Assembly: GCF_004366715.1 (NCBI RefSeq)
Contig: NZ_SOQZ01000002.1
Coordinates: 186,001 to 250,000, forward strand
DNA: 64,000 bases
Source of the DNA: Meridianimaribacter flavus
GTDB taxonomy: Bacteria > Bacteroidota > Bacteroidia > Flavobacteriales > Flavobacteriaceae
Reading direction: 5' to 3'
Below the pieces are notes generated by a model. That model searched no databases and was not told the origin of the DNA. It saw nothing but the letters and a program-made list of their open reading frames with translations. This document shows, piece after piece, positions 53,270 to 61,888 of the stretch (within the stretch, counting starts at the first letter, position 1; every line of letters starts with the position of its first letter). A program made the translations under genes and the position numbers.

Positions 53270-55165
53270 TTACAAAGTATCACTTTGGTTTAACCAAGCA
53301 TTTCTTAGTTTTACCTGAGACTTAGTAGCCTCTAAGTTTTCTACTATTGTTTTAATTTTTGTAAATGCTGGAGTTAACTTAGTTTTAATAACTTTTTCTT
53401 CTCCATTTCTTAACAATTTTACTTCAATTTCGTCTCCTTCTTTCCATCTAAACATTTGTCCCATAACCATTCTAAGATTGTTAAGTTTAACATCTGTTCC
53501 ATTAACCGAAGTAATAATGTCGTTTTCTCTTACACCTTGCGATTCCCAAAAAGTGTTTTCTGATACGTTACTAGAAAAGAACACGTAATCGTCTTCTTCA
53601 TTGGCATCAAAAACAAAGCCCATTCCTGATTGTACATAATTGGTTTCTGTTTGTGTTAACTCATACATTAAGCCTACTTTTTCAAAAAACGCACCATAGT
53701 CAATTGGCACACCTTCAACCACATGTGTTTGTAAAAACTCACCAATTGATGGATAGGTCATTTTAGTAATTTCTTCGATAATAGTATCGTCATCAAACGG
53801 TTTATGCACTCCATATTTAGCCGAAAGTTCTTTCATTAAAGTCAACATACTTCTGTTTCCATTACTTTCTTCTCGCATTAAAATATCAATACACATCCCT
53901 ATTAAAGCACCTTTTTGATAAACGTTAGTATAGTTTTTAGCATAAGGGTCTTCAATAATATTCTCACTCATTTCAGTGAAACTCATGCTATCGTCATAAT
54001 ATTTTGATCTTGTTATTTGCTTTTGAATTGTTCTGTAGTATTCCTCAGGTGTAACTAACCCTTCATACACTTGAAAGTGTTGTGCAAAAAACTCTGTTAC
54101 ACCTTCGTACATCCATAAATGTTTTGAAAATGTTGGATCATTATAATCAAAATAATGCACGTCTTCAGAATGCACTGAAAGTGGTGTTACTATATGAAAA
54201 AACTCATGAGACACCACGTCAACCATAGACTTTGCTAAATATTCTGCTGAAGCCCATTCGCGTAAAACCACAACTGTTGAAGTATGATGTTCTAGAGCTC
54301 CAAACCCTTTAGGTGCTTTATCTGAACCATCAGATAAATATAAATAAATATCATAACGTGCTGTACTGTTAATGTCTCCCAAGTAGTTCTTTTGGGCTTC
54401 CATCATAGTAAACATCGTTTCTTTTAAACTTGCAGCAGTGTGTTTTTTGTTTGGAGAATAAACGCTAAGTACAATTTTAATATCACCTACCATAAACTCC
54501 TCTACATCAAGTTTCCCATACATCATTGGATTATCAGTAATATCAAAATATCGTGGAGCAAAATATCTTGTCGTTATTTTTGTACCATCACTACTAGATT
54601 TTATTCCTACATTTTGTAATGCCGAAGTACGCTCAAAAGTTGCAAGTGCAGTAACATCTAAATTGTATTGTGCGTTTTTTAAACTATCAAAATACCCAAT
54701 AAAACCATGCAAATTCAAGACATAATTATCTGGCTCAATGTTTGTTCCTTGTGGTGAAAACAAGCTAGGATAATTAGGATCACTTTCAACATCATAGCTA
54801 TCATTCACCCAATATGTAATAAGATCTAATTGTTGTGCGTTGGTAATAACCCAAGAGTTTTCATCTATCTTTTTAGAAGGCAATATATTACCATCATAAT
54901 CTTTAGCTACAAAATCATCAATAAAAGCCCCAAAATTACTTATATCATAAGTACCTTGGACTATTTTTGGTAATCTGTAAATTACTGAATCTTGAGTAAA
55001 ACGTCCAGGATTTATTGTAACAGGTAATTTATCGTTATTAACAGCTGTAATGTCTATAGACGTATTAATTGGGTTGCTAACTGCTAAATCATCAGCTGAC
55101 TTAGATGCAGAACCACAAGAAGTTATCAAAACGCTAATCCCAATTAGGGCAAGTATATTCTTCAT
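53270..55165 (-). CDS. M61 family peptidase lipoprotein with PDZ domain
   Basis: A 631-residue M61 glycyl-aminopeptidase-like protein. It starts with a lipoprotein signal (LIGISVLITSC, Cys17). The N-terminal beta domain (PVTINPGRFTQDSVIYRLPK) precedes the zinc motif VSHEFFHIV near residue 320 with the third ligand Glu in MYEGVTEFFAQHF. A C-terminal PDZ domain begins near residue 535 (GMGFVFDANEEDDYVFFSS; ENDIITSVNGTDVKLNNL). It is exported and anchored, probably degrading peptides in the periplasm or at the outer membrane. Confidence 0.9.
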   Translation of the reverse strand: MKNILALIGISVLITSCGSASKSADDLAVSNPINTSIDITAVNNDKLPVTINPGRFTQDSVIYRLPKIVQGTYDISNFGAFIDDFVAKDYDGNILPSKKIDENSWVITNAQQLDLITYWVNDSYDVESDPNYPSLFSPQGTNIEPDNYVLNLHGFIGYFDSLKNAQYNLDVTALATFERTSALQNVGIKSSSDGTKITTRYFAPRYFDITDNPMMYGKLDVEEFMVGDIKIVLSVYSPNKKHTAASLKETMFTMMEAQKNYLGDINSTARYDIYLYLSDGSDKAPKGFGALEHHTSTVVVLREWASAEYLAKSMVDVVSHEFFHIVTPLSVHSEDVHYFDYNDPTFSKHLWMYEGVTEFFAQHFQVYEGLVTPEEYYRTIQKQITRSKYYDDSMSFTEMSENIIEDPYAKNYTNVYQKGALIGMCIDILMREESNGNRSMLTLMKELSAKYGVHKPFDDDTIIEEITKMTYPSIGEFLQTHVVEGVPIDYGAFFEKVGLMYELTQTETNYVQSGMGFVFDANEEDDYVFFSSNVSENTFWESQGVRENDIITSVNGTDVKLNNLRMVMGQMFRWKEGDEIEVKLLRNGEEKVIKTKLTPAFTKIKTIVENLEATKSQVKLRNAWLNQSDTL

Positions 55166-55190
55166 GCTATTATTTTCTTTTAAGGGTCAA

Positions 55191-55198
55191 CAAATTTA
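55191..55198 (-). promoter_or_regulatory. Promoter of the M61 peptidase gene
   Basis: The - strand reads TAAATTTG, matching TAnnTTTG, 26 bases before the start codon at 55165. Confidence 0.6.
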
Positions 55199-55261
55199 GG
55201 ATTATGTTACATTTTTGTGAGCCAATATTTTGTTAAAATGATGAATCACTATCTTAGCAGC

Positions 55262-56269
55262 ATGCCTAAACCTTTGATAAGTATTTTTACGCCTTTTAAA
55301 AACACAGCAGCCTTTTTACCTGACTGCATAAACTCTATTATTAATCAGAGTTATACACACTGGGAACTCTTGATAATTGACGATCACTCAACCGATAATA
55401 GCTTTGAAATTGTTAACGCTTTTGCGCAACAAGACCCTAGAATAAAACTGTTTACAAATTCTGGAAGTGGTATTATTGATGCGCTACAACTAGCTTTTAA
55501 AGAAAGTAAAGGGACTTATGTAACTAGAATGGATAGTGACGATATTATGCATATAGACCGATTACAACTCATGCTCAATAGCTTATTGGATTATGGTAAA
55601 AAACATGTAGCTGTTGGCAAGGTAAAGTATTTTAGTGATGTAGGAATTAGCGATGGTTATGCACGTTATGAAACTTGGCTGAATAATCTTACAGAAACTG
55701 GCAGTAACTATTCTGAAATTTATAAAGAATGTGTTATCCCTTCACCTTGTTGGTTAATTCACAGAGAAGATTTTATTGCTTGTGATGCTTTTAACCCAAA
55801 TAGATATCCTGAAGACTACGATTTAACCTTTAGGTTTTACAAGCATAATTACAAGTGTATTCCTTGTGATACAGTATTGCATCATTGGAGAGACTACAGT
55901 TATCGTAGCTCACGAACTCATGAGCATTATGCAGAAAACACATTTTTAGAATTAAAACTTCATTATTTTTTAGAGCTAGATTACAATTCTAATAGAACAC
56001 TTACAGTTTGGGGAGCTGGTGCCAAAGGAAAAAGCATTGCCAAACAACTTAAAGTGAAACAAATACCTTTTGTTTGGATTTGCGACAACCCAAAAAAAAT
56101 AGGCAAAAGCATTTATGGTGTTAAACTGCATAACTTTGAACATTTAAAACAGTTGCAACAACCACAAAGTATTGTTACAGTTGCTAATGAGCAAGCACAA
56201 CAAGAGATTACCGCTTATTTTAAACAACAACAAATGGAACCAATGATTGATTATTTTTTCTTTTGTTAG
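55262..56269 (+). CDS. Family 2 glycosyltransferase with C-terminal Rossmann-like domain
   Basis: A 335-residue GT2 enzyme if ATG 55262 is used (MPKPLISIFTPFKN); the frame is open from GTG 55217, and ATG 55238 is another option. It has LLIIDDHSTDNSFEIVN, then YVTRMDSDDIMHIDRL, the DxD-type donor motif, and YPEDYDLTFRF for the acceptor side. After residue about 240 a second domain has TVWGAGAKGKSIAKQL, a GxGxxGxx nucleotide-binding pattern, then VTVANEQAQQEI. This fusion is also seen in other Bacteroidota; the role of the second domain is unknown. Confidence 0.82.
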   Translation: MPKPLISIFTPFKNTAAFLPDCINSIINQSYTHWELLIIDDHSTDNSFEIVNAFAQQDPRIKLFTNSGSGIIDALQLAFKESKGTYVTRMDSDDIMHIDRLQLMLNSLLDYGKKHVAVGKVKYFSDVGISDGYARYETWLNNLTETGSNYSEIYKECVIPSPCWLIHREDFIACDAFNPNRYPEDYDLTFRFYKHNYKCIPCDTVLHHWRDYSYRSSRTHEHYAENTFLELKLHYFLELDYNSNRTLTVWGAGAKGKSIAKQLKVKQIPFVWICDNPKKIGKSIYGVKLHNFEHLKQLQQPQSIVTVANEQAQQEITAYFKQQQMEPMIDYFFFC

Positions 56270-56335
56270 ATTTCAATTACCAGACAAAACGTTAAATTTC
56301 TCAAAACCCAACCGCAATAATCGCTCATCATTTTC

Positions 56336-56343
56336 TATATTTG
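56336..56343 (+). promoter_or_regulatory. Promoter of the BatA-type operon
   Basis: TATATTTG matches TAnnTTTG and lies 26 bases before ATG 56370. It probably drives the four-gene + strand run up to 60528. Confidence 0.6.
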
Positions 56344-56369
56344 AAAGCTAGTACAATTAATCAATAGGA

Positions 56370-58295
56370 ATGCAGTTTAAACACCCAGAACTTCTTTACG
56401 CCTTACTCCTGCTTATCATTCCTATAATTGTTCATTTATTTCAGCTACGTAGATTTAAAAAGGTTGAATTTACAAATGTTCAGTTTTTAAAAAACATCAC
56501 TTTACAAACTCGTAAAAGTTCCCAACTAAAAAAGTGGTTAACACTTCTTACTCGTTTACTACTTTTAGCTTGTGCAATAATTGCATTTGCGCAACCTTAC
56601 ATTTCTAAATCTAGCAGTTATAAAACCAAAAGCGAAACGGTAATTTACTTAGACAATTCGTTTAGCATGCAAGCCAAAGGAAGTAACGGAACGCTTTTAA
56701 ACAGTGCTATACAAGATATTATTGAACATATTGACGAAAACGAAAAGATTACGTTTTTTACTAATAATAGTTATAAACCCAACACAACGGTTAAAGCTAT
56801 AAAGAACGAATTGATTCAACTATCAAATTCGCCAAACCAAATTACTTATGATGCTGCACTATTAAAAGGAAAAAATGCCTTTTCTAAAGATAAAAGTACG
56901 CTTAAAAATTTGGTGCTGATTTCCGATTTTCAACAGCACAACAACGCATTCAATACTGCTACTGATTCTTCTATACAGTTAAAATTGGTACAACTAAAAC
57001 CTGTCAATAACTACAATGTAGCTATTGATAGTGCTTATGTTTCAAAAACAAATGCTGAAAACATTGAATTGAGCATTACCATAAAAAACTCTGGTAATCC
57101 TATTGATAACTTACCTGTATCATTATACAATGACGACAATTTAGTAGCTAAAAGTTCAGTAAATAGTACTGAAAATGGCTCTGTGGTTTTCACACTTCCT
57201 TTTAATCAAATGTTTAATGGTAAACTAAGTATTGAAGATGCTGGTTTAACTTATGACAACACCTTGTTTTTTAACTTAGATAAAAGTGAAACCATAAAGG
57301 TATTATCCATAAATGAAGCTGATGACACCTTCTTAAAAAAGATATATACTGATGATGAATTCAGCTACACATCATACAAGCTAAACGAGCTAGACTACAA
57401 TACCATTTCATCTCAAAATTTAATTGTTTTAAACGAGATAAAAAACATTCCAAATTCGCTAACAACTGCTTTAAAAGCATTTACTGATGATGGTGGAACA
57501 CTGTTAATTATACCTTCAGTTGATTCTGAATTAAGTTCTTATAATCAATTATTTATAAATTACAACATTTCAACATTCAATGCTACAACTCCTGAAGAGA
57601 AAAAGATAACTTCTATTCAGTTTTCACATCCTTTATTGATTAATGTTTTTGATAAAAAAATCAGCAATTTTCAATATCCAAAAACTAATAAAAGATATGT
57701 GTTTTCAGGACCTAGTGGTGCTTCGGTTTTAAACTTTGAAGACAGTACTCCTTTTTTAACCCAAAACGAAAATCTATACACTTTTACAGCGGCTTTAAAT
57801 GAAGACAATTCAAACTTCAAAAATTCGCCTTTAATCGTTCCTGTGTTATATAATATTGGGAAGCAAAGTCTTAAACTGTCTCAATTGTACTACACTATTG
57901 GAAAGGAAAATAAAATAGACATAAACACCAAGCTACAACAAGACGATATATTAAAACTAGGAAACGAAAACAACGCAAGTATTCCTTTACAACAAACCTT
58001 TACCAATAAAGTGGAGTTAATTACTAATGAATATCCTGAAAAAGCTGGTATTATTCCTGTAATGAACAAGAATGAAGTATTAAAACAATTAAGTTTTAAT
58101 TACAATAGAACTGAAAGTGATTTATACTATCATGATTTAGAAACCATTGAAGGTTTAAACGTAACTAAAAGTGTCGCTTCGGCAATTAACGACATAAAAA
58201 GTGCTACAAATGTTAATGAGCTATGGAAATGGTTTGTTATTTTTGCATTAGCTTTTTTAATCATTGAAATGCTCATCTTAAAATATTTTAAATGA
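56370..58295 (+). CDS. BatA-domain (TIGR02226) membrane protein
   Basis: A 641-residue protein with the N-terminal BatA motif (MQFKHPELLYALLLLIIP, then HLFQLRRFKKVEFTNVQFL, WLTLLTRLLLLACAIIAFAQ), two membrane helices at the N terminus and one at the C terminus (WKWFVIFALAFLIIEMLIL). The middle is a vWA-like periplasmic domain whose VIYLDNSFSM keeps a DxSxS-like metal site. Such Bacteroidota proteins are of uncertain role. The next gene overlaps by 4 bases (ATGA). Confidence 0.82.
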   Translation: MQFKHPELLYALLLLIIPIIVHLFQLRRFKKVEFTNVQFLKNITLQTRKSSQLKKWLTLLTRLLLLACAIIAFAQPYISKSSSYKTKSETVIYLDNSFSMQAKGSNGTLLNSAIQDIIEHIDENEKITFFTNNSYKPNTTVKAIKNELIQLSNSPNQITYDAALLKGKNAFSKDKSTLKNLVLISDFQQHNNAFNTATDSSIQLKLVQLKPVNNYNVAIDSAYVSKTNAENIELSITIKNSGNPIDNLPVSLYNDDNLVAKSSVNSTENGSVVFTLPFNQMFNGKLSIEDAGLTYDNTLFFNLDKSETIKVLSINEADDTFLKKIYTDDEFSYTSYKLNELDYNTISSQNLIVLNEIKNIPNSLTTALKAFTDDGGTLLIIPSVDSELSSYNQLFINYNISTFNATTPEEKKITSIQFSHPLLINVFDKKISNFQYPKTNKRYVFSGPSGASVLNFEDSTPFLTQNENLYTFTAALNEDNSNFKNSPLIVPVLYNIGKQSLKLSQLYYTIGKENKIDINTKLQQDDILKLGNENNASIPLQQTFTNKVELITNEYPEKAGIIPVMNKNEVLKQLSFNYNRTESDLYYHDLETIEGLNVTKSVASAINDIKSATNVNELWKWFVIFALAFLIIEMLILKYFK

Positions 58296-59545
58296 ACGTA
58301 CTCCTAAAATCTGCGACAATAGTTGACCCAAAAAGCGATTTTCACAATCAAACTGTTGATATTTTAATTGAAAAAGGAGTCATTTCGCAGATTTCAAAAC
58401 GTATTAGCAATCCAAAAAACTACAAAGAAATTAAGCTAGACAATCTTCATGTTTCAAAAGGTTGGTTTGATAGTAGTGTGAGTTTTGGAGAACCAGGTTA
58501 TGAAGAACGCGAAACCATTGAAAACGGCTTAAAAACTGCTGCATTATCAGGATTTACATCTGTTGTCTTAAATTCTAATACACATCCAGTAATTGATACT
58601 AATGCTGATGTTTCGTTTTTAAAAACAAAGGCCAATGGAAATGCTGTAGACTTACATCCTTTAGGTGCTTTAACCAAAGAAAGTAAAGGTGTTGATTTAG
58701 CTGAACTGTTTGACATGAAAAGCGCTGGAGCTGTAGCCTTTTATGACTACCAAAAACCAATAAGCAATCCTAACCTTATAAAGATTGCGCTTCAGTATGC
58801 TAGCAATTTTGATGGTTTAGTGATGTCTTTTCCACAAGAATCAAAAATTTCTGGTCTTGGTGTCATGCACGAACATGTCACAAGTACGTCTTTAGGACTT
58901 AAAGGAAACCCTTCCTTAGCTGAAGAACTGCAAATAGCAAGAGATTTGTTTATCTTAGAATACACCGAAGGAAAACTTCATATTCCAACAATTTCAACAG
59001 CAAAATCTGTTGAGCTTATACGAGCTGCAAAACAGAAAAAGCTTAATGTTACCTGTAGTGTAGCTATACACAACCTGATACTAACTGATAAAGATTTGGT
59101 GAATTTCAACACCAATTATAAAGTGTTACCTCCATTACGTTCGCAATCTGATATAGATGCTTTAATAGAAGGCGTAAAAGATGGTACAATTGACATGGTT
59201 ACTAGTGACCACAACCCTATTGATATTGAACACAAAAAAGTTGAGTTTGACCACGCAATGTATGGTACAATAGGTTTAGAAAGTGCTTTTGGTGCGTTAC
59301 AAACTATTTTCACACTTAAGAAAACTATAGACTTACTTACAAAAGGAAAAGAACGTTTTGATCTGCAATCCAGCTCAATACAACAAGGCGAAAAAGCAAA
59401 CATCACACTTTTTAACCCAAACCAAAGTTATACGTTTACAAAAGATAATATAGTTTCAAACTCCAAAAACAGTTGCTTTGAAAACCATGACTTAAAAGGA
59501 ATTGTTTACGGTATTTACGCTAACAACCAACTTGTTTTAAAATAA
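58292..59545 (+). CDS. Dihydroorotase-fold protein lacking metal ligands (pseudo-DHOase)
   Basis: A 417-residue amidohydrolase-fold protein of the dihydroorotase family. Where active enzymes have a GxIDxHxHxREPG block it reads GWFDSSVSFGEPG near residue 58, so the HxH pair is missing. The HVST strand is TIST and the later HHL is HNLIL; SDHNP retains an Asp. NPPLR-like LPPLRSQSDID, GEKANITLF and other structural motifs remain. It should be catalytically inactive as a metal hydrolase. It may be a partner subunit of aspartate transcarbamylase, as known for PyrC-prime proteins elsewhere. Confidence 0.85.
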   Translation: MNVLLKSATIVDPKSDFHNQTVDILIEKGVISQISKRISNPKNYKEIKLDNLHVSKGWFDSSVSFGEPGYEERETIENGLKTAALSGFTSVVLNSNTHPVIDTNADVSFLKTKANGNAVDLHPLGALTKESKGVDLAELFDMKSAGAVAFYDYQKPISNPNLIKIALQYASNFDGLVMSFPQESKISGLGVMHEHVTSTSLGLKGNPSLAEELQIARDLFILEYTEGKLHIPTISTAKSVELIRAAKQKKLNVTCSVAIHNLILTDKDLVNFNTNYKVLPPLRSQSDIDALIEGVKDGTIDMVTSDHNPIDIEHKKVEFDHAMYGTIGLESAFGALQTIFTLKKTIDLLTKGKERFDLQSSSIQQGEKANITLFNPNQSYTFTKDNIVSNSKNSCFENHDLKGIVYGIYANNQLVLK

Positions 59546-59871
59546 TGACAGAAAATATTATAAAAGAAGGAAAAACCTTAGCTATAGTAAGCTACATGAC
59601 CTTTATAGGTTTAATTATAGCTATTATTATGAATTTAGAAAAACGCAATCCGTTTACGTTTTTCCATATAAGGCAAATGTTAGGACTCATTATAATGCTA
59701 TTGGTTTCTAACGTTTCAGAAAAATATATAAATAGCTGGTTTGGTACGGTTTTATGGATTATCACTTTTGTTTGTTGGCTATATGGTTTATACAATGCCT
59801 TTACAGGAGAAAAAAAGCCAATTCCTGTAGTTGGTGAATTGTTTCAAGATTGGTTTAGAAAAATTAACTAA
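59545..59871 (+). CDS. Small membrane protein, DUF4870-like
   Basis: A 108-residue protein with three hydrophobic segments (TLAIVSYMTFIGLIIAIIM, QMLGLIIMLLVSN and TVLWIITFVCWLYGLYNAF) and the FTFFHIRQMLG motif with NP before it, typical of the DUF4870-like/Tic20-like small membrane proteins. Function unknown. It overlaps the stop of the dihydroorotase-like gene by one base (TAATG) and is 6 bases before the esterase gene. Confidence 0.75.
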   Translation: MTENIIKEGKTLAIVSYMTFIGLIIAIIMNLEKRNPFTFFHIRQMLGLIIMLLVSNVSEKYINSWFGTVLWIITFVCWLYGLYNAFTGEKKPIPVVGELFQDWFRKIN

Positions 59872-59877
59872 CAACTA

Positions 59878-60528
59878 ATGGCTGAATTAAGTATACACCA
59901 CATCACAAGACCTTCTACTATAAAAGAAAATGCTCCACTATTAATCATGCTTCATGGTTATGGTAGTGACGAAAACGATTTGTTTTCATTTGCATCTGAA
60001 CTTCCTGAAGAATTGTTTATCATTTCCTTGAGAGCTCCATATCCAATGCAACCTTTTGGCAATGCTTGGTATGCTATTAATTTTGATGCGGAACACAACA
60101 AATGGAACGACAATGAACAAGCTACAGCATCAAGAGATTTAATTGCTCAGTTCATTGATGAGGCTTGCGATACTTACCCTGTAAACAAGGACAATATTAC
60201 ATTATTAGGTTTTAGTCAAGGGAGTATTTTAAGTTATGCTGTTGCGCTCACCTACCCTAACAAGGTAAATAATATTATAGCACTTAGCGGTTATGTAAGT
60301 GAAGACATTTTGCCTGAAAACTTAAACCCTAATGATTACACCAAACTAGATTTTTACTGCTCTCATGGTAGTGTAGATCAAGTTATTCCTGTTGAATGGG
60401 CAAGAAAAACACCTAAGTTTTTAGAGGCTTTAAACATTAAACACAAGTATTCTGAATTTCCTGTAGGCCATGGTGTTGCACCACAAAATTTTTATGAGTT
60501 TAGAACTTGGTTAAACGACAAGCTCTAG
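59878..60528 (+). CDS. Carboxylesterase/phospholipase, alpha/beta hydrolase
   Basis: A 216-residue serine hydrolase of the carboxylesterase/YpfH type. The nucleophile elbow is LLGFSQGSILS (Ser near residue 117), the acid Asp is in HGSVDQVIPVEWA, and His in FPVGHGVAPQ. LLIMLHGYGSDENDLF supplies the oxyanion hole. No signal peptide; probably cytoplasmic hydrolysis of short esters or lysophospholipids. It overlaps the end of the convergent gene by 4 bases. Confidence 0.88.
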   Translation: MAELSIHHITRPSTIKENAPLLIMLHGYGSDENDLFSFASELPEELFIISLRAPYPMQPFGNAWYAINFDAEHNKWNDNEQATASRDLIAQFIDEACDTYPVNKDNITLLGFSQGSILSYAVALTYPNKVNNIIALSGYVSEDILPENLNPNDYTKLDFYCSHGSVDQVIPVEWARKTPKFLEALNIKHKYSEFPVGHGVAPQNFYEFRTWLNDKL

Positions 60529-61031
60529 TAACTAGGTCTGTATAAAAAATATTCTACCAGCTTAAACTTAAGTTCTTCCTGACCGACAATTTCATAGGTT
60601 AAGAACATTTGTCCCCAATGTTTACCATCAGTAAAATCGGCTATAATCCATTTATGGTTAAGTACTTTCACTGTGTTTATTGACATTTTAGAGTCTGTCA
60701 TTGATGCATAAGGTACAATTGGATGGTCATCACCTTCATAAACGTTTAACTTATACAATTCATCTTTTATAAACGGAATTAAGGTTTCAGTATCATAACC
60801 TCTATCCTCAAAATAGGTAAGCGCATCATCATCATTGTCGATATTAAAATGCATGAGTTCAGAATTTTTTTCTGTTAAGCTTGATATTTCAGCTTCGTAT
60901 TTATCAACCTTTTCCTTCAAGATATTTATATCCTTTTCATAAACATCAAGTATATTCTTTGAGTTTACATACTGAAAAATGATTAGTAGTACTGAAAAAA
61001 TAAACAAGTACATAAATATTCTGCTCTTCAT
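60525..61031 (-). CDS. Membrane-anchored coiled-coil hypothetical protein
   Basis: A 168-residue protein with an N-terminal membrane anchor (RIFMYLFIFSVLLIIFQYV), a short coiled coil at residues 30-60 (KDINILKEKVDKYEAEISSL) and a soluble C-terminal domain (DHPIVPYASMTDSKMSINT; KHWGQMFLTYEIVGQEELKF). No family was recognised. Its start is 4 bases after the stop of the metallo-beta-lactamase-fold gene, so they form one operon, and it overlaps the convergent esterase gene by 4 bases. Confidence 0.65.
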   Translation of the reverse strand: MKSRIFMYLFIFSVLLIIFQYVNSKNILDVYEKDINILKEKVDKYEAEISSLTEKNSELMHFNIDNDDDALTYFEDRGYDTETLIPFIKDELYKLNVYEGDDHPIVPYASMTDSKMSINTVKVLNHKWIIADFTDGKHWGQMFLTYEIVGQEELKFKLVEYFLYRPSY

Positions 61032-61035
61032 AATT

Positions 61036-61797
61036 TTAAAGTGTTATTTGTAGATTATCATAAGCCAAAAATACATGTTTTGGCAATTTTTGTTCAACTT
61101 CATCATGAAAACCTAATAAATGACTAATGTGAGTAAGGTATGCTTTTTCAGGTTTTACTTTATCAATAAACGCTAATGCTTCCTCTAAATTTAAATGTGA
61201 GTGGTGAGATTCTTCTCTTAAGGCATTTATAACCAAAACTTTTAAATGCTTTAATTTTTCCATTTCCGCTTCTGCAATGGTTTTCATGTCTGTTAAATAA
61301 GCAAAATCATTAACTCTAAACCCAAACACCTGCAAGTTACCATGCATTAGGTTTATTGGCACTACAGTAGTATCTCCTAATTTAAAAGGTGTATTCTCAA
61401 TCTCGCGTATATCAACTCCAGGAGCTCCTGGATATTTATTTTTAGTTTCAAAAACATACGCAAATCGCTGTTGCAAAGCTTTTACAACTCTTTTATGAGC
61501 ATAAATAGGCATGTCACCTTGCCTAAAATTAAAAGGTCTAATATCGTCCAATCCTGCTGTATGATCTGCATGTTCATGAGTAAATAAAATACCATCAATT
61601 TTATTACAATTAGCAGTAAGCATTTGCTGTCTAAAATCAGGACCACAATCAATAACGTAAGCATAATTGTCCCATTCAATTAACACAGAAACTCTAAGTC
61701 GCTTATCTTTTGGATTATCACTTAAACATACTGGGTGTGTGCTTCCTATAACTGGAATTCCTTGCGATGTGCCTGTACCCAAAAATGTTATTTTCAA
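61036..61797 (-). CDS. Metallo-beta-lactamase-fold hydrolase, PhnP-like
   Basis: A 253-residue protein with the MBL zinc motif FTHEHADHTAGLDD near residue 76 (HxHxDH), MHGNLQVFGF-type and HHSHLNLEEALAF strands, and HISHLLGFHDEVE near the end. It begins ITFLGTGTSQGIPVIG, as in PhnP/RNase Z-like phosphodiesterases. A likely substrate is a cyclic phosphate or phosphodiester, but C-P lyase genes are not in this window. It starts in a divergent promoter region facing the 483-residue gene. Confidence 0.85.
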   Translation of the reverse strand: MKITFLGTGTSQGIPVIGSTHPVCLSDNPKDKRLRVSVLIEWDNYAYVIDCGPDFRQQMLTANCNKIDGILFTHEHADHTAGLDDIRPFNFRQGDMPIYAHKRVVKALQQRFAYVFETKNKYPGAPGVDIREIENTPFKLGDTTVVPINLMHGNLQVFGFRVNDFAYLTDMKTIAEAEMEKLKHLKVLVINALREESHHSHLNLEEALAFIDKVKPEKAYLTHISHLLGFHDEVEQKLPKHVFLAYDNLQITL

Positions 61798-61813
61798 TTC
61801 TAGAAGTTTGAAA

Positions 61814-61821
61814 CAAAAATA
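61814..61821 (-). promoter_or_regulatory. Promoter of the metallo-beta-lactamase-fold gene
   Basis: Reads TATTTTTG on the - strand, matching TAnnTTTG, 17 bases before the start codon at 61797. It faces the + strand promoter 33 bases away. Confidence 0.6.
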
Positions 61822-61853
61822 ATGTTATTTTTTTGTTTACCATGCTATTTTAA

Positions 61854-61861
61854 TACCTTTG
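61854..61861 (+). promoter_or_regulatory. Promoter of the 483-residue protein gene
   Basis: TACCTTTG matches TAnnTTTG, with TTG at 61833-61835, 18 bases upstream. It is 27 bases before ATG 61889. Confidence 0.65.
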
Positions 61862-61888
61862 TGCAATACTAAAACCCGGATTTAAAAG

